Positions 16,360 through 25,454 of a stretch of DNA of 64,000 nucleotides are shown here, piece after piece; the stretch's first letter is position 1, and each line of letters begins with the position of its first letter. Source of the DNA: VXYL01 sp965208525 (GTDB lineage Bacteria; Pseudomonadota; Gammaproteobacteria; Pseudomonadales; Azotimanducaceae); contig OZ242340.1 in the NCBI GenBank assembly GCA_965208525.1, forward strand, positions 1,240,001-1,304,000, read 5' to 3'. The translations under genes were made by a program, and so were the position numbers. The notes below the pieces were generated by a model, which did not search any database, was not told the DNA's origin, and saw nothing but the letters and a program-made list of their open reading frames with translations.

Positions 16360-19300
16360 CTACCCGTTCGCCGGCGACCAGCGGATCGCGTCCGCCACCA
16401 CGGTGCGGCCCGACGTGGAGTTGGTAACCTTCACTCGAACCTCGCCGGCCGGGAGGTCAAACTCGCCCAAATCGTTCCAGCCAGACTCTGCCACCGAGGC
16501 ATCGAATTCCACTTCCTGCGACTCTCCCGCCGACTCTAAGGCAATGTCGTAGGTTCCCTGGCGGCCAAAGTAGGCGCCAGAGCCTCCTGTGGATGCGGAC
16601 ACGACCACCGCACCTCGAGCCGCCCTAGCGGATACCGCGCCGCTGCTTCCCGACATGGCCGGCAAGTGGTAGGCGAGGCGCCAGCGGCCAGACTCCGGCA
16701 GTTCGGCGGCAAACGTGGCGGCGTGATTGCCTTGACCCGTCGTGGCCCGAGCGATGGTGTGACGGTACCGGCCCCAAGCCGAGGATGCCGTCTGGCGCGA
16801 GAAGCCGGTGGGCGCTGCGGTGAACGACTGGTAGGTGGGCAAGCCTTGGTCAACGTCCGCCTCCGGCCCGAAGCCCATGCTGAACTGCAGCCCGCCGCCG
16901 ACCCGAACGCCATCCCCTTCGGCCTCCGTGCTCGCCACGGCAAAGCCGGGATCAAGGTCGTCGACGATGATCTCGCGAGGATCCCCCACCGGCAACGGCC
17001 CTTCGACAGGCCGTGCGCCCACGAATGGCTCATCGTCCACCGTGTTCTCTTGATCCACTTCCGGCAGCTTGAGCGCAACCGCGTTGCGGTTTAGGGATAG
17101 GTAAGGTTCGAGTTCCACCGCCTGTGGCACACCACCGGCGATGAGGCCCACCTCCACCGCAGAGTTGCCGGGAATCCTGAGCGGATCGCCGGCAATCCAA
17201 TTGGCCTCCTCTTCCGCCGACTGCCGCGTCGAGAAGCGGACCCGTGCGAGGCCCGGCGCCGGCTCACCGTTCTGGACGATGAGGCGAATCTGATAGCGAG
17301 GCTTGCCAAGCTCGTCGTCCCTTAGCCGAACCACCGATACGTTCGAGGCGATGAACCCGGGCATGGCTTCGTCGTCGAGCCAGTCGCCGAGGAGCGAGGT
17401 GATGTCCGCACCGCTCGCCGCCGCTGCGGCGTGGAAGTCCTCTGCCGTGAAAGTGCCACCTGCATGGCGGCGGCGCAGTTCCGCGAGCATCGCTGCGGCG
17501 CCTTCGCGACCTAGGTCGTCGAGCAGCACGGTGGCGATGGCGCGACCCTTCAGCGTGATGACATTGAACGCCTTGGCCGGATCCTCCCAGACATCAAGCT
17601 CGCCGAGTGGCGCGCCCAATGCGCGGTCCCACACCGACGGCTGATCGCTCGCTGCAGTCGCCACCGAATCGACGATGGAGTCTTCGCCTTCCCCCCCGAA
17701 CAACGTCGTCATCGTCTGCGCCATGACGCCGCCGAAGCTGTCGCCGGAGGCGAAGATGTGGGCGGAGAAATGCCCGTCGCGGTCGCTCAGGAGCCGCATC
17801 AGCAGCGTTTCCGCGACGAAGTCCAGCGCCGGGGCACCGGGGCCTGCCGCCGCCGTCTGAAAGCCCAGAAAGTTGCGCGCCACCCCAAGAAAAATGTTGC
17901 CGCCGCCGACATCATTCTCGAAGAACCGTTCGAGGCCGCGCACCTTGGCTTCCGGCACGCCGCCCTCGTGCTCCGCCTCCATGCCCTCGCGGCTTGAGAC
18001 GATCTCGAACCAGAACTCGAACCGCGCCGTGGGCCAGCTCGTCTCTCGCATCAGCATCAGGCCCGGCTGCGCCAACGCCGTGTCCATGCGCCAGCCGCCG
18101 CCGTAGCTGCGCAGCGTCGTCGGCACCTCCACCAGGGAAAGGCCGCGATAGGGATAGGGCAATCCGAGACTCGCCGCCTCGTCGAATATCTCGGTCAAGC
18201 GCCCGGCAACGGCGTCGGCGGCTTCGTCAAACACGGCGAGATTGCGGGTGTGCGCTTCGTCGAGCAACAGTTCGAAGGTGACGCCGGCAACCTCCACGGC
18301 GCGACGCTCGAAGCGGCCCACCGCCAAGGCGAACTCCGGCACAGGCGCTGGCGGACGGAAGCGGAACCGTCCCTCGGCAAGTTCCTCCCGCAGCCCAGGC
18401 CCAGCGACCAGCCAGCCATCGGGCACCTCCACCGTGAGGTCGAGATCGAAGGTATCGCGTCGATGCGCGCCATATACAGCCGGCGTGACATTGCCGCCTG
18501 GATGCGGCAGCCAGCGAGCGCCTGGCAGCAAAGCTGCGTATTCGTCCTCGAACACCATGGACTCGGTGCCGAGCACTTGAATCTGATTGTCTTGACCCGT
18601 CTGCTTCCACGGTTCCACGACGGCGTCCAGATAGCCGAACCAAGAGTTGGGGGTGCCCGAAGCCACCACCGCAAGAACGTGCTTGGACGCTGCAACCAAG
18701 GGCCTCGATGGTTCAACAAGGAGCAGACCAAGCTCGTGCCGATGCGCCACGGGCTGACCATCAAGCAGCGCCTCCGTCACCTCAAGGCCCGGATTCAGGC
18801 TGAACACCAGTTCGCTCGGCGAACCTGCCGGCGCGGTGAAGGTGAGCTCGACGTCGATGGCGAGGTTGGAACCGGGGTCCACTTGCACGGTGCCCGCCAG
18901 CGCCGCCAAGTCGGCGTGTGCGGTGTTTCGATGCACTTCGTGTGCCGCCAACCAAGCTTCCCGGTCGCGCAATCCCGCACCGGCTTGGACCGCGAGAGCG
19001 ATGCCAATGCCAACCGCCGCCACTACGAGGACGCTCCCAGCCCCGAGCTGCACCGGCCGCGAGGCATCGTCCCGACGCGGATACAGCGCCGCCGCCCACA
19101 GCACGAACCCGACCGCGAGCAAGAGCATCGCCAGACGATGCGACATCGTCTGCGGCGTGAGGCTTGTGGCGGTGGTTGCGAGGATGTCGGAAGGGAACTG
19201 CGTCGGTGTCGCCACGAAGGAAACGATCGGGCTCATGTAGACCGGTACCAGCGTCAACGCCACGATGGGTGTGGCGATGAGCACGAGCGCCACCAGTGCC

Positions 19301-19860
19301 GTGACCAGCCGATTGCGCAGCAGCACCGTCAGCAGCATCACGGTCGCGCACCAGAGAATGAGCGAGGGCAGCGCCTCCGCCAGCACATAGGCGATGAGCG
19401 AACCGGGTTCCAACGGCTCGCCAAACCAAAGATCCGTAGCCACGGCGATGAGCCCGAACGACTGCACCAGCACCGCCAGCACCAGCATCGGCGCCCAACC
19501 CACGACAACGAGGCCCAGGAGCCTGCCCACCAGGAGTTCCAGATTGCTCAAGGGACGGGCATCCAACACTTCCGCCACCCGCTCGCGGGTGTCGCGAGAG
19601 CGCAGGTCGAAGGCGAGGAAGATCATCCCCAATAGCATGATCCACAAGAGATAAAAGCCCATCGCGCTGATGAGGAAGCGGGCCCCGACGAAGCCGGCCG
19701 TGGCCGAATAGCCAGACGCCATGCCGTGAATGATGGAGAAGTAGCCGAACGCGATGCTGGCCACCAGAAGCGACAGCACGGCGAAGATCCAGGTGCGGGC
19801 GAGGCGGCGAGCCGAGCGCATCTCGGCAACGGCGACTGCGAGGACTGTGGCAGGACGCAT
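16360..19860 (-). CDS. ABC-2 permease fused to M1-aminopeptidase-like (inactive) and golvesin-like domains
   Basis: This 1166-residue protein has three parts. Residues 1-290 are a membrane domain with six or seven helices of the ABC-2 permease type, including RSRDTRERVAEVLDARPLSN, a motif of permeases linked to M1 peptidases. Residues 305-840 resemble the M1 aminopeptidase fold (beta-sandwich, then a domain containing LPYPYRGLSLVEVP and a helical C-terminal part ending LLGDWLDDEAMPGF). The HExxH zinc motif and its downstream Glu are absent: the expected place reads YGGGWRMDTALAQPG then RFEFWFEIVSSREG, so peptidase activity is unlikely. Residues 1020-1166 match the golvesin/xanthan-lyase C-terminal beta-domain pattern (GRYRHTIA, TYDIALE, GWNDLGEFDLPAG, VADAIRW). 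The ATG at 19860 overlaps the upstream ATPase stop as TAATG. It is probably the membrane partner of that ATPase. Confidence 0.75.
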   Translation of the reverse strand: MRPATVLAVAVAEMRSARRLARTWIFAVLSLLVASIAFGYFSIIHGMASGYSATAGFVGARFLISAMGFYLLWIMLLGMIFLAFDLRSRDTRERVAEVLDARPLSNLELLVGRLLGLVVVGWAPMLVLAVLVQSFGLIAVATDLWFGEPLEPGSLIAYVLAEALPSLILWCATVMLLTVLLRNRLVTALVALVLIATPIVALTLVPVYMSPIVSFVATPTQFPSDILATTATSLTPQTMSHRLAMLLLAVGFVLWAAALYPRRDDASRPVQLGAGSVLVVAAVGIGIALAVQAGAGLRDREAWLAAHEVHRNTAHADLAALAGTVQVDPGSNLAIDVELTFTAPAGSPSELVFSLNPGLEVTEALLDGQPVAHRHELGLLLVEPSRPLVAASKHVLAVVASGTPNSWFGYLDAVVEPWKQTGQDNQIQVLGTESMVFEDEYAALLPGARWLPHPGGNVTPAVYGAHRRDTFDLDLTVEVPDGWLVAGPGLREELAEGRFRFRPPAPVPEFALAVGRFERRAVEVAGVTFELLLDEAHTRNLAVFDEAADAVAGRLTEIFDEAASLGLPYPYRGLSLVEVPTTLRSYGGGWRMDTALAQPGLMLMRETSWPTARFEFWFEIVSSREGMEAEHEGGVPEAKVRGLERFFENDVGGGNIFLGVARNFLGFQTAAAGPGAPALDFVAETLLMRLLSDRDGHFSAHIFASGDSFGGVMAQTMTTLFGGEGEDSIVDSVATAASDQPSVWDRALGAPLGELDVWEDPAKAFNVITLKGRAIATVLLDDLGREGAAAMLAELRRRHAGGTFTAEDFHAAAAASGADITSLLGDWLDDEAMPGFIASNVSVVRLRDDELGKPRYQIRLIVQNGEPAPGLARVRFSTRQSAEEEANWIAGDPLRIPGNSAVEVGLIAGGVPQAVELEPYLSLNRNAVALKLPEVDQENTVDDEPFVGARPVEGPLPVGDPREIIVDDLDPGFAVASTEAEGDGVRVGGGLQFSMGFGPEADVDQGLPTYQSFTAAPTGFSRQTASSAWGRYRHTIARATTGQGNHAATFAAELPESGRWRLAYHLPAMSGSSGAVSARAARGAVVVSASTGGSGAYFGRQGTYDIALESAGESQEVEFDASVAESGWNDLGEFDLPAGEVRVKVTNSTSGRTVVADAIRWSPANG

Positions 19861-20831
19861 TATTCGTCGGCCCCTTCGGCGGCTTCGCCGGAGCTGTCCG
19901 CCGCATCCGTTTCTTCGTCCTGACGAGCGGCCTCGGAGCGCCCCCGCGCTGCCATGAAGGCGAGGTAAGACTCTTCCAACGTCGGCGATGTCACGGGAGT
20001 GGCCCCAGCCGGTGGTTCCGCAGCGACAAACCGTAGTTCCACACCACCTTGCACAACCCGACGCGAAACCACTTCGTGCTGCGTCTCAATCCGCTCGGCT
20101 TCGGCCGCGCTCGCCTTCGTCTCGAACACCTTGCCGTGCGCTTGCTGCACGAGTTCACCCGGCGTGCCCTTGAACACCACCTCACCGCCATCGAGCAACG
20201 CAAGCTCGCGACAGCCGCCGCCGAGATCGGCGACGATGTGGGTGGAAAGGAGGATGGTACGGTCGCGCCCAAGCCGAGCCATCAACTGGCGGAAACGCAT
20301 TCGCTCTTCGGGGTCGAGACCAACCGTCGGCTCGTCCACCACCAGAACCGAGGGTTCATGCACCAAGGCCTGGGCCACGCCAAGCCGCCGCACCATGCCG
20401 CCGGACAGCTTCTTCACCTTGCGGTGGGCCGCGTCGGCGAGGCCCACGGCCTCCAGCACCTCCGCCACGCGGTTCTTGCGATGGGCCTTCTCGCGCATCC
20501 CAGACAGACGCGCCAACGTGTCGAGCACCTCTTCCACTCGATGCAGCCGCCAGGCACCGAAATCCTGCGGCAAGTAGCCGATCCGGCCTCGCACCGCCTG
20601 CCGCTCCTGCACCACATCGTGCCCAAGGACGCTGGCCCGACCCTCGGTCGGTTCGAGGAGCGTGCAGAGGATGCGCATGAGCGTGCTCTTGCCGGCACCA
20701 TTGGGCCCGAGCAGCCCGAACAGGCCGGCGCCAAGCTCGAGATCGACGCCAGCAAGCGCCGTGTGACCACCCTTGTAGGTGTGGCCCAGACCACTCGCGA
20801 CGATGACGGGTGCGCTGTTCTGTGTGTTCAA
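19860..20831 (-). CDS. ABC transporter ATP-binding protein
   Basis: A 323-residue cytoplasmic ATPase of the DrrA/CcmA-like ABC-2 exporter class. It carries Walker A GPNGAGKST (42-50), Q-loop LPQDF (about 87-91), signature LSGGM (142-146), Walker B VLVVDEP (162-168) and H-loop STH (about 195). It ends with a long acidic tail. The start codon is TTG at 20831; no ATG is available nearby and the Shine-Dalgarno sequence is weak (AAGG about 14 bases upstream). Its stop overlaps the permease-M1 gene start (TAATG), so the two are coupled and very likely form one transporter. It is the first gene of the export locus. Confidence 0.9.
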   Translation of the reverse strand: MNTQNSAPVIVASGLGHTYKGGHTALAGVDLELGAGLFGLLGPNGAGKSTLMRILCTLLEPTEGRASVLGHDVVQERQAVRGRIGYLPQDFGAWRLHRVEEVLDTLARLSGMREKAHRKNRVAEVLEAVGLADAAHRKVKKLSGGMVRRLGVAQALVHEPSVLVVDEPTVGLDPEERMRFRQLMARLGRDRTILLSTHIVADLGGGCRELALLDGGEVVFKGTPGELVQQAHGKVFETKASAAEAERIETQHEVVSRRVVQGGVELRFVAAEPPAGATPVTSPTLEESYLAFMAARGRSEAARQDEETDAADSSGEAAEGADE

Positions 20832-20949
20832 TTCGGGTCTTTCGCCTTAGGACGGGAACCGAGGGATTGGCGGCGCTTTGATGCTTGGTTGCTTGTCTCC
20901 TGTTCCTTGTGCGCCAAGGTCACCGCCGCCACAGACTGGCAGGGCGGCA

Positions 20950-20981
20950 AGCATACGGCAAAACCCTGTGCCGGCAGTCAA
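20950..20981 (-). promoter_or_regulatory. Candidate promoter for the ABC/RND export locus
   Basis: On the minus strand TTGACT (20981-20976) is followed after 20 bases by TATGCT (20955-20950). The spacing is longer than the preferred 17, so this is weak. It lies about 120 bases ahead of the first start codon at 20831. Confidence 0.25.
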
Positions 20982-21039
20982 CGGCCGCCACGAACCACGC
21001 AAATCGCACAACAAACGCAGACATCCCGCACACAAACGT

Positions 21040-21054
21040 CGCACCACCGGTGCG
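21040..21054 (-). terminator. Possible ilvD terminator hairpin
   Basis: CGCACC and GGTGCG pair across a three-base loop about 100 bases beyond the ilvD stop, flanked by A- and T-rich bases (ACAAACG before, TTTGG after). The weak U tract keeps confidence low. Confidence 0.3.
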
Positions 21055-21153
21055 TTTGGTTCTAATCACCACGAGCAATCGGTCAGCATTCGGGCCGTTG
21101 GGTATGACGTCTTGCCCTCTACGCGCCGCAGGCGCGGGTTCCGTTTGGGGGAC

Positions 21154-22830
21154 CTACGCGAACTTGTCTGTCACGGCACCTTCCGAGGCCGACGTTACGA
21201 GGCGCGCGTACTTGGCGAGGATTCCGCGTTCGGCGTAGTCGGCGGGGCGTTGCCAGCGGGCGCGGCGGGCGGCGAGTTCCTCGTCGCTCACGTGCAGGTT
21301 GATCTCGCGCCCTTCTGCATCGACGGTGATGCGGTCGCCGTCTTCGACGAGGCCAATGGGACCGCCGTCGTAGGCTTCCGGCGTGACGTGGCCGATGACG
21401 AAGCCGTGGGAGCCGCCGGAGAAGCGGCCGTCGGTGATGAGGGCCACGTCGCGGGCTAGGCCCCGGCCCATGATGGCGCCGGTGGGGCTCAGCATTTCGC
21501 GCATTCCGGGGCCGCCTCGGGGGCCTTCGTAGCGGATGATCACCACGTCGCCCTCCTGCACCGTGCCGTCCATGATCGCTTTCATGCCGGCTTCCTCGCC
21601 GTGGAAGACGCGCGCGGTGCCGGTGAAGGTGAGCCCTTCGTTGCCGGTGATCTTGGCGACTGCGCCCTCCGGGGCCATGTTGCCGCGCAGAATGACGAGG
21701 TGGCCGTCGGGCTTGATGGGGTTGTCCAGGGGGCGGATGATCTTCTGGCTTTCGGGATAGGGCGCAACGTCGGCGAGATTCTCGGCCAGCGTGCGGCCGG
21801 TCACGGTCGGACAGTCGCCGTGCAGGAGACCGGCGTCGAGCAGGGTCTTCATCAAGGGCTGGATGCCGCCGATCTCGATGAGTTCCGACATGGCGTAGTT
21901 GCCGGCCGGGCGCATGTCTGCCAGCACCGGCGTCTTGGCGCCGATGCGGGTGAAATCGTCGATGGAAAGGTCGATGCCGGCGGCATGGGCGATGGCGAGC
22001 AGATGCAGCACTGCGTTGGTGGAGCCTTCGAGTGCCGTCACCACCGTGATGGCGTTCTCGAAAGCCTCCATCGACAGAATGTCCGATGGCTTGATGCCGC
22101 GTCGCACCAGCTCTGCGACTGCCGCGCCGGCGCGGTACGCATCCTCGCGTTTGCTCTGGCTCACGGCTTCCTGCGCGGAGGAGTTCGGCAGCGACAGCCC
22201 GAGCGCCTCGATGGCGGAAGCCATCGTGTTGGCCGTGTACATGCCGGCGCAGGAGCCTGGGCCGGGAATGGCGGTTTGCTCTACCGCTAGCAGCTCTTCG
22301 TCGCTGACGGTGCCGGCGGCGTGGCCGCCCACGGCCTCGAACACCGACACGATGTCGCGCCGCTCCTCCCCGGTCTGGATGGTGCCGCCATAGACGAAGA
22401 CGGATGGCCGGTCCAGCCGCGCCATGGCCATCGCGCAGGCTGGCATGTTCTTGTCGCAGCCGCCGATCGTGACGAAGCCGTCGAACCCTTGGGCGCCCAC
22501 CACGGTCTCGATGGAGTCGGCGATCACTTCCCGCGACACCAAGGAGTAGCGCATCCCCGGCGTACCCATGGAGATGCCGTCCGAGACGGTGATGGTGTTG
22601 AACAGCACGCTCTTGGCGCCGGCCTCGTCGGCACCCATCGCCGCTGCGTCCGCGAGTTCGTTGATGTGCATGTTGCACGGCGTCACCATCGACCAGGTGG
22701 AGGCAATGCCCACTTGCGGCTTGGTGAAGTCCTCGCGAGTGAAGCCCACGGGATAGAGCATGGCGCGGCTCGGCGCCTGCTCCACACCGTCGACGACGAT
22801 GGAGGAGTAGGGGCGTTTGGGATCGGTCAT
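21154..22830 (-). CDS. ilvD: Dihydroxy-acid dehydratase
   Basis: A 558-residue Fe-S dehydratase that converts 2,3-dihydroxy acids to 2-oxo acids in valine, leucine and isoleucine synthesis. The IlvD/Edd pattern is clear: TPCNMHINELA near residue 46, GGCDKNMPACAMAMAR near 119 with the cluster Cys, and GPGSCAGMYTANTM near 192 with another cluster Cys. It ends at the usual C-terminal VTDKFA-like tail. The frame is open for 82 further codons upstream, but ATG at 22830 (MTDPKRPYSS) is the real start. It overlaps the argA stop (ATGA) and has AAGGA about 10 bases upstream. The length matches the shorter IlvD class. It is in a minus-strand run argE-argA-ilvD. Confidence 0.95.
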   Translation of the reverse strand: MTDPKRPYSSIVVDGVEQAPSRAMLYPVGFTREDFTKPQVGIASTWSMVTPCNMHINELADAAAMGADEAGAKSVLFNTITVSDGISMGTPGMRYSLVSREVIADSIETVVGAQGFDGFVTIGGCDKNMPACAMAMARLDRPSVFVYGGTIQTGEERRDIVSVFEAVGGHAAGTVSDEELLAVEQTAIPGPGSCAGMYTANTMASAIEALGLSLPNSSAQEAVSQSKREDAYRAGAAVAELVRRGIKPSDILSMEAFENAITVVTALEGSTNAVLHLLAIAHAAGIDLSIDDFTRIGAKTPVLADMRPAGNYAMSELIEIGGIQPLMKTLLDAGLLHGDCPTVTGRTLAENLADVAPYPESQKIIRPLDNPIKPDGHLVILRGNMAPEGAVAKITGNEGLTFTGTARVFHGEEAGMKAIMDGTVQEGDVVIIRYEGPRGGPGMREMLSPTGAIMGRGLARDVALITDGRFSGGSHGFVIGHVTPEAYDGGPIGLVEDGDRITVDAEGREINLHVSDEELAARRARWQRPADYAERGILAKYARLVTSASEGAVTDKFA

Positions 22831-24101
22831 GGCGACGATTCCTTGGCAGATTGGCGGAGCGTGAGACGAAAGACGTTGGAGTTGCGGGCGTAGTTGTACA
22901 TGGCTTTGCGGGAGCCGGGAAGCGCCGCAACGTCCACGGGCGCGAAACCGCGCTCGGTAAACCAGTCGCCGGCGCGGGTGGTGAGGGCGAACAGGCGCGC
23001 GACGCCAGTTGCCTTGGCGCGTTCGACAACGGCCTTGAGCAGGCGGTCGCCGACGCCCTCGCCGCCAACCAGGCAAGCGAGTTCGGCGTTGCCGCCGCCG
23101 AGCGGATAGAGGGCGCAGCAGCCAGTGAGCGCGCCGTCGAGTTCCGCCACCAGAAAGTTGCCGATCTCGCGCTCGATCCGATCCCGTGGGCGCGCCACCA
23201 GTGCGCCGGACTGTTCGAGCGGCGTGATGAGCTCGACGATGCCGCCGATGTCCGCGTCGGTCGCGTCACGAACGACGCGATAGTCCTCGCTGCCAACCTG
23301 CGTGCCGGCGCCCTCGGCGGTGAAGAGTTCCTGCAGCAGCGCGCCGTCGGCGTTGTGGCCGATGAGGTGTCCGCGCGGCACGCCACGCCGACAGGCGTCG
23401 AGGAGTGCGTGCAGCCGTTCCACGGTTGCCTTGCCGTAGTGCGCCTCCGTGCCTTGCTCTGCAAGCAGCTCGCCGAGCCTTTCCACGGTGACGTCGCTCA
23501 TGCCCGGAAGCCGGGGAATCCCATCGAACACCACGAGCTTGTCGGCACCGAGTTCCACCGCTGCCGTCGCGGCAAGCTCGGCGGGCTGCAAGGTGTACAC
23601 CGCGCCAGAGGCGCTGTAGCCCAAGGGCGAGAGCAGCACCACGTGGCCCGAGTCGAGCAAGGAGCGGACGGCGGTGACGTGGATCTTGCGCGGCTCGCCA
23701 CTCGCCATGTGATCGACGCCATCCACCACCCCGCGCGGCATGGCGGTGACGAGGTTGCCTCCCACGAGGGAGACGTGGTTGTTGCGCAGCGGGCTCGGCG
23801 GAATGCCGGTGGAGAAGAGGGCTTCGAGTGTCGAGCGGGCGACGCCGGCTTCGCGTTCGAACTCAGAGAGCTTCTCGGTGCTGGTGGGCCCGTCGCCGTC
23901 GCCGGGGATGCCGTGTACCAGCGTCAGCCGCACCCCAAGCACGTGCAGCAGCGCAAGGTCGTGGACGATGGCGCGCAGGTTAGGACTCGCGAGCGCATCC
24001 GCTCCTAGCATCACCACGAACAACCGGCCCCGGTGGGCGCGGATGTAGGGCGCGGAGGCACGGAACCAGTCGGCGCGGGGCCAGTCCGTCGGATCGCTCA
24101 T
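22827..24101 (-). CDS. argA: Amino-acid N-acetyltransferase (N-acetylglutamate synthase)
   Basis: A 424-residue protein with an N-terminal amino-acid-kinase-like domain (residues 1-275) and a C-terminal GNAT acetyltransferase domain (about 285-420), the organisation of classical ArgA. It makes N-acetylglutamate from glutamate and acetyl-CoA, the first step of arginine synthesis. Recognisable stretches are YIRAHRGRLFVVMLG at the N-terminus, VLLSPLGYSASGAVY in the kinase domain and GCCALYPLGGGNAELACLVG in the GNAT core. In this family the kinase domain binds arginine for feedback control. It is 13 bases behind argE and overlaps ilvD. Confidence 0.92.
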   Translation of the reverse strand: MSDPTDWPRADWFRASAPYIRAHRGRLFVVMLGADALASPNLRAIVHDLALLHVLGVRLTLVHGIPGDGDGPTSTEKLSEFEREAGVARSTLEALFSTGIPPSPLRNNHVSLVGGNLVTAMPRGVVDGVDHMASGEPRKIHVTAVRSLLDSGHVVLLSPLGYSASGAVYTLQPAELAATAAVELGADKLVVFDGIPRLPGMSDVTVERLGELLAEQGTEAHYGKATVERLHALLDACRRGVPRGHLIGHNADGALLQELFTAEGAGTQVGSEDYRVVRDATDADIGGIVELITPLEQSGALVARPRDRIEREIGNFLVAELDGALTGCCALYPLGGGNAELACLVGGEGVGDRLLKAVVERAKATGVARLFALTTRAGDWFTERGFAPVDVAALPGSRKAMYNYARNSNVFRLTLRQSAKESSP

Positions 24102-24114
24102 GGCGGCATTTGCG

Positions 24115-25257
24115 CTACAGACAGTGCCGGGCGATCAGCGTGGTGAGGATGTCCAGCATCGGAGGAATCTGCGCGGTCTCGAGATATTCGTTCGGCTGAT
24201 GCGCCTGATCGATGGAGCCGGCGCCGAACACCACCGTCTCTACGCCGAGCCGGGAATAGAACGGTGCCTCCGTGCCGAAGGCGACGGTGCCGCAGGTGCT
24301 GCGGGAGAGGCCTTCGAGGTCCTGAACCAGCCGTCCATCCGGGGCGGTTTCGAACGGCGCCAACGGGCGGAACATCGGTTCTACCGTGACCTCGGCTTCT
24401 CCGGCGCGGGTCTGGATGCGGGCGCGCAGCGCATCGATCACCTCCTCGGCATCCATGCCCGGCAGCACGCGCAGGTCAATGAGGAGTTGGGCGTGGCCGC
24501 AGATGCGGTTCGGATTGTCGCCGGCGTGCATGCAGCCGAGGTTCAGCGTCGGTGTCGGCACCTCAAAATCGACGTGCACGTTGCGCTGCGCCAGTTCGCG
24601 GCGGAAGGCGATGATCTCGGCCATCACGTCGTGCATCGCATCGAGGGCGTTGATGCCAAGGGCGGGGTTGGAGGAATGTCCGGCCGAGCCCTCCACGTCG
24701 ATGGCGACCATCGCCACGCCCTTGTGCGCGCGCACAGGTCGCATGCCGGTGGGCTCGCCGATGACGGCGGCGCCAACGCTGCCAATGCCGCGCTCGGCGA
24801 GAAATCGTGCGCCGTCCATGGAAGTCTCTTCATCGGCAGTGGCGATGATCGTGAGAGGACGCTTGAGCCGGCTGTCGGCATGGCGCAGCGCCGCGCCGAG
24901 CGCGAGGGGGAAAAAGCCCTTCATGTCGGCGGTGCCGAGGCCATAGAGTCGCGAGTCCCGTTCGGTGACCTGGAACGGATCGAACTGCCAGAGTTGCTCG
25001 TCGTAGGGAACCGTATCGGTGTGGCCGCAGAGCGCAAGCCCCGCCTCCTCCCCGTCGCCCCGGGTGGCGATGAGGTTGGCCTTGCCGGGCTTGTCCGGCA
25101 TCGGCAGCACATCCACCTTGAAGTCGAGCTCTTCGAGCCAGCCGGCGAGCTGATGCACGACCCTAAGATTGCTCTGGTCGATGCTCGGATCGGTGCAACT
25201 CACCGACGGCGACGCCACCAGCTCGCGCAGCATGTCGATGGGTTCGGGAATGGCCAT
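24115..25257 (-). CDS. argE: Acetylornithine deacetylase
   Basis: A 380-residue M20 metallopeptidase-family enzyme that releases ornithine from N-acetylornithine in arginine synthesis. The metal-site motifs are CGHTDTVPYD (about residue 76), YGLGTADMKGFF (about 104) and ATADEETSMDG (about 137), with a C-terminal SIDQAHQPNEY supplying the last His. The frame extends 20 codons further upstream, but the ATG at 25257 (MAIPEPIDML) gives the normal N-terminus. It is divergent from ilvE and leads the argE-argA-ilvD run. The presence of both ArgE and ArgA implies the linear rather than the cyclic acetyl route. Confidence 0.92.
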   Translation of the reverse strand: MAIPEPIDMLRELVASPSVSCTDPSIDQSNLRVVHQLAGWLEELDFKVDVLPMPDKPGKANLIATRGDGEEAGLALCGHTDTVPYDEQLWQFDPFQVTERDSRLYGLGTADMKGFFPLALGAALRHADSRLKRPLTIIATADEETSMDGARFLAERGIGSVGAAVIGEPTGMRPVRAHKGVAMVAIDVEGSAGHSSNPALGINALDAMHDVMAEIIAFRRELAQRNVHVDFEVPTPTLNLGCMHAGDNPNRICGHAQLLIDLRVLPGMDAEEVIDALRARIQTRAGEAEVTVEPMFRPLAPFETAPDGRLVQDLEGLSRSTCGTVAFGTEAPFYSRLGVETVVFGAGSIDQAHQPNEYLETAQIPPMLDILTTLIARHCL

Positions 25258-25454
25258 AGGTGCGGGAGTTCGCCCCAGGTGGTTTGCGAAAGACCCAATC
25301 CTATAGTGAAGCTCCACCCAAGTGCATTGGCGTGCGCCCCCGGCCGAGGGCCGGGCACTTGGGGCGAGCGGCGGAAACCCGTAGGCTTCCGCGCATGGGT
25401 CGGGCGGCTGGGCGGCAAACTTGCGTGCCCCGCGCTCATTGACGTGGAGACGAG

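Larger units (their letters stand above)
20832..21153. other. 322-base gap upstream of the export locus
   Basis: No gene was found in this gap between ilvD and the first ABC gene, both on the minus strand. It contains a hairpin at 21040-21054 that may end the ilvD transcript, and a weak promoter-like pair at 20950-20981 that may drive the export locus. Confidence 0.5.

Noticed and set aside
16360..19860. Active M1 aminopeptidase
   Set aside because: The fold resemblance is real but no HExxH...E zinc motif can be found, so an active-peptidase call is not supported.
21119..23464. 780-codon minus-strand frame overlapping ilvD and argA
   Set aside because: It is an alternative frame of two real genes and reads as Arg/Pro/Ser-rich sequence without conserved motifs.
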